64,000 nt of DNA from Lumbricus rubellus. Lineage: Eukaryota; Annelida; Clitellata; Crassiclitellata; Lumbricidae. Positions 15,801-24,491 of the stretch are shown in pieces (the first letter of the stretch is position 1; the number at the start of each line of letters is the position of its first letter). Position numbers and translations under genes: made by a program. Where the stretch lies: positions 41,541,765 to 41,605,764 of the forward strand of contig OX243816.1 in the NCBI GenBank assembly GCA_945859605.1, read 5' to 3'. Under the pieces are notes generated by a model. That model had not been told where the DNA came from. It made no database searches and saw only the letters and a program-made list of their open reading frames with translations.

Positions 15801-16706
15801 TTAGGTCAACAGAGCTAAAAATGCGTTGGTGACTGGGGCTCCGCCCCAGACCCCGTTTTTTCATGATTTTTCATGCATAAATAGCTGTCAAAAGAGCCTA
15901 AAAATGGCTCCAGTTGAGGTCAACAGAGCTAAAAATGCGTTGGTGGCTGGGGCTCCGCCCCAGACCCCGCTGGGGGGAGCTTACGACGCTCCCCCAGACC
16001 CCCTAGTCGGTAAGGGCTTCGTGCCTTCGGCACTCGCAGCTTCGCGCCTTCGGCGCTTGCAATGTTCTATAGTTGCACCCCTGGGAGGGAGGAAGGACCT
16101 AGGGCTTCAGCCCCCCCAAACCAAAAATCCTGGCGCCGCCACTGGTTATTGTTATTTTTTTTTTGCCCTGGGGTAGGCCTACTTCATTCCCCAAGGGACT
16201 TATGGACTATTTTTAATTGAAGAATGAATGTCTGGTGGGTCAGGCCTCGTCTTCAGGGTGTGAAGCAATAGTATCTTTGAAAGCGACCAGGTTATTATTA
16301 TTATTATTATTGTTATTATTATTGTCCTTATTATGCATTACTTATAGGCCTAATAGAAGTAGTATTATAGGGATTAGTGCATGTAGTAATTATCCAGCCG
16401 ACCTAAGGTGATGGATGAACTTCATTTCAGGTGACGTACGAGACTGTGTCCGCCCTCGAGGCTTTTGCCATAATGGTGGACAACGAGCAGTTGGGTCGAT
16501 GTCTGACGGGCGTCGATTATGTGAACCCAGCGTTGCCGAGAAAAGACAACGTGCAGAGGAAGACCTGCCACACGGGTCTGGCCGTACATCTACGCAAGAA
16601 CCAGAAGGTCTGGGTCAAGAGTCTTCACATGGACGGAGAACAGATCTCCGTTGTTTCCATGAAGCACGCCAGCTTCTGGGGAGTCGTAAAGCTATCGGCT
16701 AAGTAG
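10666..16706 (+). CDS. Ectodysplasin-like TNF superfamily ligand (type II membrane protein)
   Basis: Exons 10666-11040, 12049-12244, 13107-13163, 14351-14475 and 16431-16706 join in frame to 342 residues. The ATG at 10666 starts a frame with a short cytoplasmic tail, one membrane span (about 48-69), a Leu/Arg-rich stalk helix and an acidic run. Exon 2 adds a Ser-rich linker and a furin-type site RRKR (173-176). Exons 3-5 (about 192-342) form the TNF homology domain: a first strand AFSFE, the HYIYAQ strand ending exon 4, a Cys pair (275, 297) and a last strand SFWGVVKLSAK. The exon 5 pattern (DNEQLGRC, TCHTGLAVHLRKNQKVWVKSLH, MKHASFWG) is closest to ectodysplasin A among the ligands I know. 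No collagen-like Gly-X-Y segment, typical of vertebrate EDA, was seen. The likely role is trimeric, proteolytically released signalling through a TNF receptor. Assignment to EDA rather than a general TNFSF member is inference. Confidence 0.88.
11131..11423. repeat. (GTA)n microsatellite in intron 1 of the TNF-ligand gene
   Basis: Long runs of GTA/TAG with GGT interruptions start about 90 bp after the exon 1 donor. The open frames on both strands that give poly-Val, poly-Ser and poly-Tyr proteins come from this repeat. Confidence 0.95.
12255..12510. repeat. (TAATC)n pentanucleotide array, imperfect
   Basis: About 45 imperfect copies of TAATC/TGATC/TATTC begin 10 bp after the exon 2 donor (GTGAGT at 12245) in intron 2. 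Larger blocks of about 60 bp within it look internally duplicated. Confidence 0.93.
12660..13080. repeat. Cluster of CATG-, (AGAGAC)n- and (TA)n-type simple repeats
   Basis: Three consecutive simple repeats occupy intron 2: ATGCATGCATACATAC (12660-12760), AGAGACAGAGAC (12778-12930) and TATATATG (13000-13078). The last one ends about 30 bp before the exon 3 acceptor. A frame giving an Arg-Asp repeat protein is an artefact of the AGAGAC tract. Confidence 0.93.
13190..13915 (-). mobile_element. Probable LINE/SINE 3' region with ATTC-type tail
   Basis: An ATTC/ATTCGTTT array (13190-13293) abuts a unique-looking sequence whose complement ends GCGCTATACAAATTCA. That layout, a GCGC-TATA-AAAT end followed by a microsatellite, is typical of the 3' ends of CR1/L2-like LINEs and their SINEs; the LINE at 58.8 kb ends similarly with GCGCCATATAAAT and (ATT)n. 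No reverse transcriptase frame is preserved, so the identity of the 13300-13915 body is inferred. Confidence 0.45.
14644..16144. mobile_element. hAT-type element containing an internal satellite (1501 bp)
   Basis: The ends are CAGTGGCGGCGGCAGG on the left and CCTGGCGCCGCCACTG on the right. They are flanked by near-identical 8-bp repeats, ATTATTGT (14636-14643) and GTTATTGT (16145-16152). The interior is mostly a tandem array. The right part has hairpin-forming GC-rich strings (GCCTTCGGC, GCGCCTTCGGCGC). No transposase frame is present. It lies in intron 4 of the TNF-ligand gene, in the 1.9 kb between exons 4 and 5. Confidence 0.85.
14985..15970. repeat. Tandem array of nine units of about 100-120 bp
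   Basis: Units are recognised by GGCTCCAGTTGAGGTCA, which starts near 15003, 15120, 15238, 15354, 15475, 15590, 15692, 15794 and 15907. Most carry AAAATGCGTTGGTGGCTGGG followed by a small perfect stem-loop GGGGCTTCGCCCC and then TTTTCATGATTTTATC. Two units have lost part of the stem-loop (near 15617 and 15731). The array lies wholly inside the hAT-type element. Confidence 0.95.
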
Positions 16707-17572
16707 CACGTACAGTCGTACACACGTAGCCTAGACATCATGCAGAATGGAACTGGATAATATTTGGATAACGATATCAAACATCACCGAATTTCGGTCC
16801 AGTTGCTGGTTAACGACACTGTGTCGCATATCAACGATGAGTAGTGTCGCCCTCCTCCTTTCTCTATGCTTGGGACTGGCACTGCCAAAGTAGGAGCAGT
16901 GGCGGAGTTGGTTCTTGACGGTGGTTGAGCCTTGGGGATTATATATTTTCAGACTTGCATAGGGCCGCGTGTTTAGCGTTATGCAGGCTATCGAAAGTTC
17001 ATGTTGCCAGCAACATTCAAGATCTTCCAGGCGAACAGTTGTATGCATACTCCCGTACGTGCATCAAGGGTTAAAACGGAGACTTGATGGTTAGATTAGG
17101 ATTTGACAGTCGGCACGCGGTAGGGCCGGTGAAAATGCGAGGCATCGATGCCTGACTGTTAAACACTTTAAAACGCGAGTGAAAGCTTTCTTAACTCTTT
17201 ACCGACTGAGTGTATGAGATTCCCATCTCATTTACTATACTCTGGTAGATAAAGGGTTAAATCGACTGGGAAGCCAGCGCATCTTGTCGTGTCATGAGTG
17301 TCATGGCATCTTTAAGGGGAAAAGATTTTTTAAAGCATTTCAGCTAATGTCCGCAAAGAAGGCGTGTATTTGTACTCGGGTAGATCGTGAACAACAAACA
17401 GTCTCAAACGCCCAGAAATGCATTCGTTTAAATCAGACCTAAAAATTCATGAGCTACCGGTGCGATAATTAAGTGTCTTGGTACATAGGCTACTTACATA
17501 AGTACTTAGACCTTTCTTTGCTCACATTAATGCAGGTCTGTAGGCAAACAACTGTTCAGAATGTAGCAAAGC
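16707..17572 (+). other. Downstream flank/3' UTR of the TNF-ligand gene
   Basis: This is noncoding DNA between the stop codon and the retrotransposon. I saw no canonical AATAAA, so the 3' end of the transcript cannot be placed. It contains a piggyBac-type mini-element at 17195-17256. Confidence 0.4.
17195..17256. mobile_element. piggyBac-type mini-element (62 bp)
   Basis: The foldback sequence starts CTCTTTACC and ends GATAAAGGG, and both sides are flanked by TTAA (17191-17194 and 17257-17260). Its core (CCCATCTCATTTACTA) resembles the cores of the mini-elements at 41427 and 59316, supporting one family. Confidence 0.65.
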
Positions 17573-18065
17573 TGTCAGCTAATTTAATCAGTGCACGCCG
17601 ATTGTCGTACAGCGACGTAAGTAGGCCAGGTGCAAATTGCCGCGCGGCGTCTACACAGGTGATTGTCTGGACAGCACGTGACGTCTAGACGAGCGTACGT
17701 TAATTGTACAAGAAGGGAGTGGAAGTGAAGAAGGAGAGTTGCGTGTTGAGAGCCGTTGAGATAGGCTGTAATAGTTGTTGTTGAGTTGCGATAGAGTAGA
17801 CTGATGAAGGTAGTAGTCGTGTAGTTGTTATGATAACGCAAGTGTAGTCATTGTTGTGTTGTTGCTGATCGTTTTACTTTATATCGGATTTTGGAGTATA
17901 ATACGAAGACTTAAACACGTCGTCGTTGTTGGTTACAAATCAGTGAAAGTCTGTAGATTCTTTACCTAGCCATTTAGCTAATGAAACAGTTATCTAGGGA
18001 TAGGCCTATGCTACCACGAACTTATACGAAGAAGCTTCCGAAGAGACTGATAGGAGGTTATCACA
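17573..18065 (+). repeat. 5' LTR (493 bp)
   Basis: Begins TGTCAGCTAATTTAATCAG and ends GAGGTTATCACA. It matches the 3' LTR over its full length with two visible substitutions. An antisense frame of about 85 codons is shared by both LTRs and has no recognisable product. Confidence 0.95.
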
Positions 18066-18067
18066 TT

Positions 18068-18085
18068 TGGTGTCGTTGCGGTGAG
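18068..18085 (+). other. Candidate tRNA primer-binding site
   Basis: TGGTGTCGTTGCGGTGAG starts two bases after the LTR end. A minus-strand primer tRNA would end in the complement, with the usual CCA. I cannot name the tRNA from memory. Confidence 0.55.
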
Positions 18086-18381
18086 ATAACGATCCAAGTT
18101 GCAGGAGAACGATCCTAGTTACGAACGGAGGGATTCTATCCAATCAACAGACGTTGCGGAGGAACGGACGCTGTGCATTTATCGAGGAGCCGAGCACACG
18201 GGAGAAGCAACGATACATCGAGCATCCGTACGTCAGTGAGAAACGACAACACAACGACTACAAGGTAGAAAAACTTGCTTGTCTATTGAAGTTTGCTTAA
18301 AGAATTGAAGTCAGTCAATTGCAAACATTTGAAGAGTAGCCTACTATTTATCGACTAGCATCAGTAAAGTAAAGAAGTAAG

Positions 18382-21300
18382 ATGGAGAAACTTACAGAGC
18401 AAAAGCAAGCAACTATTAAAAAGATGGCATCGGAGAGAATAGTGAAATTATTAATCGAAGCAGGCCTTGACGCAGAAGAAGTCGGACAGATGTCGAGGGA
18501 ACATTTGATGAGATCTTTGGCGGAGGTTTGGGCGAAAGACGCGGAAGAAGAAGGTGCGGTTGGTGGTGCTGAAGGAAAGCCAATTGAGAAGCCACAGGCA
18601 CCGATGTCTATGGAGGCGTTGCTGCAATTCATGATGATGAGAGAGGAGCAACGAGCAGAGAAAGAAGAACAACGTAGACACGAGGAAAAGGAGAAAGAAG
18701 AGCAGCGCAGACAAGAGGAGAAAGAGCGTAAACAAGAGGAGAAAGAGAAAGAAGAGCAGCGCAGACAAGAGGAGAAAGAGCGTAAACAAGAGGAGAAAGA
18801 AAAAGCAGAAAAAGCAGATAGGCTGCGACAACAAGAGATAGACATGCAGAAGCAACAGTTCCAGCTTCAGTTAGAACAAATGAAAATAGATCGTGACGAA
18901 GCAGAACGACGAAGAATGGAGTTAATGATAGAATACGAAAAAGCAAGAAAAAGCGATGAAGAAATACGAAAACAGCAGATCGAAGACAAAAAGGCTCGCG
19001 AGGAAGAAAAGGAGAAGATGCGTTTACAAGAATTGGAGAGAGCAGAAGAAATTCGTCAGGAAGAATTGCAAGCTGAAAAAGACAATTTGGAAAAAGCAGA
19101 AAGAGAAAGAGAAGAACAGATGCAATTAGAACAAAAGAAACTTGCTATCAAGGAGGCTCAACTTAAAGAAATGGCCATTGAAAAAGAAGAACGCAGAAAG
19201 CAGTTAGAACTATTGCAGCAGAAGATTGAACAAGAAGAACTGCGGAGAATCGAAGATCAAGATCGACTGAAGAAGAGAGACGAAGAGGATCGTAAGAGCC
19301 GAGAAGTGTCAGAACAGATTAGGCTCAGAGAAAGTGAGACAATGGTGTCCAAGATTAAGAAGATAGGTGATGCAATGAAGCATGTGCTACCTACGATGCC
19401 ATATGATATGATGGAAGTGCCATTATATTTTGAGACAGTGGAAAATGCATTCAATAGTTTTGCTGTGGAAAAGCAGTACTGGGTGAAATTGTTGTTGCCA
19501 TTGATGACCCCGAGAGCGCGAACGGTATTGAATCGATTGTCATTTGAGAATTTAGATAAATACGATGCAGTGAAAGAGCACTTGTTGAAGGAATTCAAGT
19601 TAACAGCTCGTGAGTACAGGTCAAGGTTTGCAGATGCCAAGAAGACAGCCGAAGAAACGTATACGATGTTCACGGCTAGGCTGAAGAACCTGTTGAATTA
19701 TTATGTCCGGAGTAGACGAGTGGACAAAGACTATGAGAAGCTGTTTGATTTGTTAGTGGCGGATAAGCTGAAAGAATGTTTACCACCAGGTCCACTGCAG
19801 TTTGTCTTAGCAAAAGAGGGCACAGAATGCTTGGAAGCTAGTAATGTTGCAGACCTCGCAGACATACATGTAAACAATCGGATTGGTGTGATGTTCCAAG
19901 ACAAACCGAAATTCGAAACATGGGGCAATAGTCCAAAGCAACCCAAGTGGAACAAGGATAGCAAAGACACCGGAAGCCAAGCCAAGAGTAATGATGCAAA
20001 GAAAGATAATTATTCTGGAAAGCAGTATTGGCAAGATAAGAAAGAGTCAACGTGGGACAGACAAGCCTACAATCGAACTCCGCCGCTGGGACGCCCAACA
20101 GAAAGTAATGCATCATACACGCCGTACAACAAATGGGAGAACAATGAGCAAAGAAGTTTTATAAAGAAACGTTGCCACAACTGTCATTCTGACAAACACC
20201 TAATAAAACATTGCCAAGCACCAGGAGCGGCAAATCTGAGGAAGAACTTTAGCAGAAGTGCAGAAAATCTTCGAGTAAACCAGATACAAGTGATAAATGC
20301 ACCTCCTGGTTGGGAAGAACAATGCAACCAAGAAACAGAAGTAAAGTCAGTGATGAAGTGTACGCCGCAGTTCACCATACTGAAAGAAGCGATAAAGACT
20401 ACTTCCATTGCAGAAAATTGTCGAGAAACAAAAAGTAAAGAGGAGTGTCAACGCATAAAGAAAATATCTTTGCAGCATGTAAATGTGGAGATACGTGGGA
20501 CTGATGGGCAGCCTGTGCAAGTCGAGGCGTTGATTGACTCGGGGACCGAGATACCAGTAATCAACGAGGAACTACTGAAAGGAACGACAGTAGAAGAAAT
20601 CGGCAGAGTTCATTTGCAATGTGTAGCTGGAGAGCCGATTCCAGCTAAGTTGGTGAAAATCGAAGTGCGGATGAGCGGTCGTAACGAAGGAACAGCTACA
20701 GAGGACAGGACAATAAATATCGCGCCATATTTAACTTTAGTGTGTGCCAGCATTTCAGCAGAACTGTGTAAAGAAAATCCAGAAAAGTTCCTGCTACATC
20801 CAGAGATAATTGCAGAACTGAAAGAGGTTCCACCAATCAGTATATTGCAAGGAGAGCTACAAGCGAATGTGACTACAAGAGCACAAAGTCGGAGAGCAGA
20901 AGTCGAAGACGGAGAAGATGAAACGATAAACGAAAGTTCGCAAGAAGATGACACGGAAAGCGAAGATGAACTCAGCATTCAAGATGACGAAAGAACAACA
21001 TCTGAGAACAATGAAACTGAAGAAGAGATGGCTGCATGTGAACGAAATGATAGTGAAGATTCCGGAAGCGACGCTGAACTGGAGACAAGTATGAGGGACT
21101 TGTTCACAGAGAATTCGAACGATGAAAGACAGCTGGAAGATGCGAAGAAATTCGAGGAGCAGCAGAGAAATGACGAGTCACTGAAATCGTGGTGGAGGAT
21201 CGCTGAAGACCAAGGATCAGAGTTTAGCGTGGTGAATGGATTGCTGTATAAGAAGCATCAAATGCTGGATCAGCTTGTGTATCAGTTGGTGTTACCGAAA

Positions 21301-23877
21301 GAGAGAAGAATTCAAGTAATGGAATTAGCTCACGAGTCAGTATTTGGCGGACACTTGGGAGAAGAGAAGACACGAGAGAGAATCAAGTTGTCCTTTGTCT
21401 GGCCAAAGATGCGTCGAGACGTGGTGAAATTTTGTAAGTCCTGTGAGAAGTGTCAGCTGAAGGCACGAAGTTTGGTGATGGATCGAGTGCCGATTACACC
21501 AATTCCAAGGGAAGATGTTCCATTCCGACGGATGACTATGGACGTGGTAGGCCCAATAGAACCGAAGTCAGCAGCTGGGCATAAGTATTGCTTGTGCATA
21601 GTGGATTCATGTACAAGATGGCCGACAATCTTTTTGCTGAAGTCATTGACTGCTAAGGCTGTGTGCGAAGCTTTGATGAAGCTATTCATTGACGTGGGGG
21701 TGCCGTCTGTGATCACCAGCGACAGAGGCACAAATTTTACAGCCAGTCTCACAAGAGAATTTTTGAAATTGATGGGATGCTGTCCACGATTCGATTCACC
21801 AGGGCATCCTGAGGCAGCTGGATTAGTTGAGAGATGGAACCAGACGTTCAAGAAGATGGTGCATCATGTCATTGTGGAAAATCCAAGACAGTGGCATAAA
21901 ATCATTCCGTTTACCGTATGGGCATTGAGAGAAGTTCCTAACGCAACGACAGGAGTGGCACCATATCTGCTGGTGTATGGAAAAATGCCAAGAGGACCAT
22001 TAACTATCTTAAAGGAAAGCTGGACCAAAGAAATAAATCTACCGCCAAACATTGGAGTACAACCAGCAAAGTACCTGAAGAACTTAAGAGCAGACATGGA
22101 GAAAGCTTTGATATTTGCTGAAAATTGTGCAGAGGAAAAGCAAAAACAATACGCCAGTCAATACAACAAGAGGGCCAAGGATAAAGAATTCGAACCAGGA
22201 GAAAACGTCATCGTCCTGTATCCAACGTCAACCAATAAATTGATCTCACGATGGCATGGTCCATGTACAGTGCTACAAAGAAGATCCAAGTATTCGTATC
22301 TGGTGGACATGAATGAAAACGGCCGACGAATCGTCCATGCCAACAAAATGAGGAAGTTCATCGCAAGAACATTTTCGTGTGGTCTCATCGTGGAAGAGGA
22401 CGACGAATTCGGATCAGTGGTAGAGCTACCATTGAAAGAAGACCATGCAGAGACGACACAGAAATCGCTGCAATTGGACTATGAACAGATCGGACATCTT
22501 ACGTGCGAGCAACAGAAACAGCTACTGGATGTACTGAACCGTTATGCAGACAGATTTTCGGACAAACCTGGATTATGTACATTGGTAGAACACGAAGTGG
22601 TGCTGAGACCAGACTTTCGAGAGAAGGAGTTCACGGCTTATCGAATACCGTTGATATACCGCGCAGAAGTGGACAAACAAATACAAGAGATGCTGAAAGC
22701 AAACATCATTCAGCCGTCGTCGAGCAGAATGGCAAGTCCGCTGGTCATCGTCAAGAAGAAGGACGGATCCTTGAGACTCGCGTGCGACTACAGGTACGTG
22801 AATTCATATACTGAAAATTGTCGATACCCCATGCCGATCGTCAACGATGTGCTGAGCAAAGTCGGGAAATCCAAGTTTATTTCCGTCTTGGACTGTCGCA
22901 GTGCTTACTGGACTTGTCCGGTGAAGAAATCCGACCAATGGAAAACCGCATTCGTTACCCATAATGGACTGTACGAATTTACACGTGTCCCGTTTGGCAT
23001 GATTAACTCTGGACGGACTTTTGTAAAAGCCATAAACATGATTTTGCAACCGATTAATGCATTTACTGAACCCTATGTTGATGACATTGCAGTCCATTCT
23101 GATGATTGGAACATTCATTTGAAACATTTAGAATTGTTCTTGAAACAAATAAGACTGCATAATGTAACTTTGAACTTGAAGAAATGTGTGTTTGGTAAGA
23201 GTGAGGTGAAATTCATCGGTCACCTCATTGGTTCAGGGAAGAAGATGATGAATCCAGATAGGATTGACAGTTTGATTAATTTAAAAAACCCTGAAACGAA
23301 GAAGCAAGTGAAGCAAATGTTAGGATTCTTTGGTTTCTACAGACAATTTATTTGTAATTTTGCTGAGATTGCTAAACCATTGACAGATTTAACTAGCAAG
23401 CAGACACCTGAGAACATTATTTGGACTGAGGACCACCAGAAATCTTTTGATTCTCTTAAAGAAATTGTTTTATCGAATGTTGTTCTGTACATGTTCGAGG
23501 TTGGCAAACCATTTAATTTGTACTGTGATAGCAGTGATTTTGCTGTGGGGGCTGTGCTGTCACAAGTGGACGATGAGGGGATAGAACGTCCCGTTTCATT
23601 TATCAGCCAGAAGCTGACAGATACCCAGAGGAGATGGGCGACGATTGAGAAGGAAGCCTATGCAATCATATGGGCTTTAAACAAATTGAAAGAAATCATT
23701 ATTGGTTCCAAGATTAATGTGTTCACTGACCATAATCCTTTAGTTTATTTGACTGAGTCAATGTCGAAGTCTGCTAAGTTAGTCCGATGGTCTTTATCAT
23801 TGCAAAATTTTGACATTCTGTTGAACTATAAGAAGGGAAAGCTGAATGTAGTAGCGGACTGCTTATCGAGATTGTAG
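18382..23877 (+). CDS. Gag-Pol polyprotein of Gmr1-like retrotransposon (single frame)
   Basis: One uninterrupted frame of 1831 codons carries all functions. Residues 1-330 are a charged, Glu/Lys/Arg-rich coiled coil with near-perfect EEKERKQEEKEKEEQRRQ repeats. Residues 334-500 are a helical capsid-like region resembling the SCAN domain. A CX2CX4HX4C zinc knuckle lies at 598-611. The aspartic protease has DSG at Asp719. The integrase has an HHCC finger (His984, His991, Cys1021, Cys1024), a DD35E core (Asp1054, Asp1114, Glu1150) and a GPY/F-type module (WHGP, 1291-1294). The reverse transcriptase has YVDD at 1565-1568. The RNase H has Asp1716, Glu1758 and Asp1783. All key residues are present and no frameshift separates gag from pol, so Gag abundance must be set another way. 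The element looks coding-competent. Confidence 0.95.
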   Translation: MEKLTEQKQATIKKMASERIVKLLIEAGLDAEEVGQMSREHLMRSLAEVWAKDAEEEGAVGGAEGKPIEKPQAPMSMEALLQFMMMREEQRAEKEEQRRHEEKEKEEQRRQEEKERKQEEKEKEEQRRQEEKERKQEEKEKAEKADRLRQQEIDMQKQQFQLQLEQMKIDRDEAERRRMELMIEYEKARKSDEEIRKQQIEDKKAREEEKEKMRLQELERAEEIRQEELQAEKDNLEKAEREREEQMQLEQKKLAIKEAQLKEMAIEKEERRKQLELLQQKIEQEELRRIEDQDRLKKRDEEDRKSREVSEQIRLRESETMVSKIKKIGDAMKHVLPTMPYDMMEVPLYFETVENAFNSFAVEKQYWVKLLLPLMTPRARTVLNRLSFENLDKYDAVKEHLLKEFKLTAREYRSRFADAKKTAEETYTMFTARLKNLLNYYVRSRRVDKDYEKLFDLLVADKLKECLPPGPLQFVLAKEGTECLEASNVADLADIHVNNRIGVMFQDKPKFETWGNSPKQPKWNKDSKDTGSQAKSNDAKKDNYSGKQYWQDKKESTWDRQAYNRTPPLGRPTESNASYTPYNKWENNEQRSFIKKRCHNCHSDKHLIKHCQAPGAANLRKNFSRSAENLRVNQIQVINAPPGWEEQCNQETEVKSVMKCTPQFTILKEAIKTTSIAENCRETKSKEECQRIKKISLQHVNVEIRGTDGQPVQVEALIDSGTEIPVINEELLKGTTVEEIGRVHLQCVAGEPIPAKLVKIEVRMSGRNEGTATEDRTINIAPYLTLVCASISAELCKENPEKFLLHPEIIAELKEVPPISILQGELQANVTTRAQSRRAEVEDGEDETINESSQEDDTESEDELSIQDDERTTSENNETEEEMAACERNDSEDSGSDAELETSMRDLFTENSNDERQLEDAKKFEEQQRNDESLKSWWRIAEDQGSEFSVVNGLLYKKHQMLDQLVYQLVLPKERRIQVMELAHESVFGGHLGEEKTRERIKLSFVWPKMRRDVVKFCKSCEKCQLKARSLVMDRVPITPIPREDVPFRRMTMDVVGPIEPKSAAGHKYCLCIVDSCTRWPTIFLLKSLTAKAVCEALMKLFIDVGVPSVITSDRGTNFTASLTREFLKLMGCCPRFDSPGHPEAAGLVERWNQTFKKMVHHVIVENPRQWHKIIPFTVWALREVPNATTGVAPYLLVYGKMPRGPLTILKESWTKEINLPPNIGVQPAKYLKNLRADMEKALIFAENCAEEKQKQYASQYNKRAKDKEFEPGENVIVLYPTSTNKLISRWHGPCTVLQRRSKYSYLVDMNENGRRIVHANKMRKFIARTFSCGLIVEEDDEFGSVVELPLKEDHAETTQKSLQLDYEQIGHLTCEQQKQLLDVLNRYADRFSDKPGLCTLVEHEVVLRPDFREKEFTAYRIPLIYRAEVDKQIQEMLKANIIQPSSSRMASPLVIVKKKDGSLRLACDYRYVNSYTENCRYPMPIVNDVLSKVGKSKFISVLDCRSAYWTCPVKKSDQWKTAFVTHNGLYEFTRVPFGMINSGRTFVKAINMILQPINAFTEPYVDDIAVHSDDWNIHLKHLELFLKQIRLHNVTLNLKKCVFGKSEVKFIGHLIGSGKKMMNPDRIDSLINLKNPETKKQVKQMLGFFGFYRQFICNFAEIAKPLTDLTSKQTPENIIWTEDHQKSFDSLKEIVLSNVVLYMFEVGKPFNLYCDSSDFAVGAVLSQVDDEGIERPVSFISQKLTDTQRRWATIEKEAYAIIWALNKLKEIIIGSKINVFTDHNPLVYLTESMSKSAKLVRWSLSLQNFDILLNYKKGKLNVVADCLSRL

Positions 23878-23973
23878 TATAAGATATTTTGTGATTGTAT
23901 TTAGTATAGGAATTGTTTGTATTTAGTTTAAGCATTATACGTTCGCTAATTTTAAGATTAATTAGCTCTCTTC

Positions 23974-23990
23974 AAAAGAAAGGAAGGAGG
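23974..23990 (+). other. Polypurine tract
   Basis: AAAAGAAAGGAAGGAGG sits three bases upstream of the 3' LTR, the expected priming site for plus-strand synthesis. Confidence 0.8.
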
Positions 23991-23993
23991 TAA

Positions 23994-24486
23994 TGTAAGC
24001 TAATTTAATCAGTGCACGACGATTGTCGTACAGCGACGTAAGTAGGCCAGGTGCAAATTGCCGCGCGGCGTCTACACAGGTGATTGTCTGGACAGCACGT
24101 GACGTCTAGACGAGCGTACGTTAATTGTACAAGAAGGGAGTGGAAGTGAAGAAGGAGAGTTGCGTGTTGAGAGCCGTTGAGATAGGCTGTAATAGTTGTT
24201 GTTGAGTTGCGATAGAGTAGACTGATGAAGGTAGTAGTCGTGTAGTTGTTATGATAACGCAAGTGTAGTCATTGTTGTGTTGTTGCTGATCGTTTTACTT
24301 TATATCGGATTTTGGAGTATAATACGAAGACTTAAACACGTCGTCGTTGTTGGTTACAAATCAGTGAAAGTCTGTAGATTCTTTACCTAGCCATTTAGCT
24401 AATGAAACAGTTATCTAGGGATAGGCCTATGCTACCACGAACTTATACGAAGAAGCTTCCGAAGAGACTGATAGGAGGTTATCACA
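23994..24486 (+). repeat. 3' LTR (493 bp)
   Basis: Begins TGTAAGCTAATTTAATCAG and ends GAGGTTATCACA, followed by the AAAGC target duplication. Confidence 0.95.
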
Positions 24487-24491
24487 AAAGC

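Larger units (their letters stand above)
17573..24486 (+). mobile_element. Full-length Ty3/gypsy LTR retrotransposon, Gmr1-like domain order
   Basis: The element is complete: two 493-bp LTRs starting TGT and ending ACA, a 5-bp target duplication AAAGC (17568-17572 and 24487-24491), a candidate primer-binding site directly after the left LTR, one 1831-codon gag-pol frame, and a polypurine tract before the right LTR. By eye the LTRs differ at only two positions (C/A at the fourth base, C/A near position 29), so insertion was recent. The pol order is protease-integrase-reverse transcriptase-RNase H. Integrase precedes RT, which is the opposite of ordinary Ty3/gypsy elements and characteristic of the deuterostome Gmr1 group. 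There is no envelope frame. It inserted 0.9 kb downstream of the TNF-ligand gene in the same orientation. Confidence 0.95.

Noticed and set aside
15003..15970. Regularly spaced repeats considered as a CRISPR array
   Set aside because: The repeats are contiguous tandem units without distinct spacers, inside a transposon, in a eukaryotic intron.
18348..18946. Antisense frames (up to 165 codons) opposite the start of gag, and other antisense frames through 23127
   Set aside because: They are shadows of the long gag-pol frame, with biased composition from the charged coiled coil.
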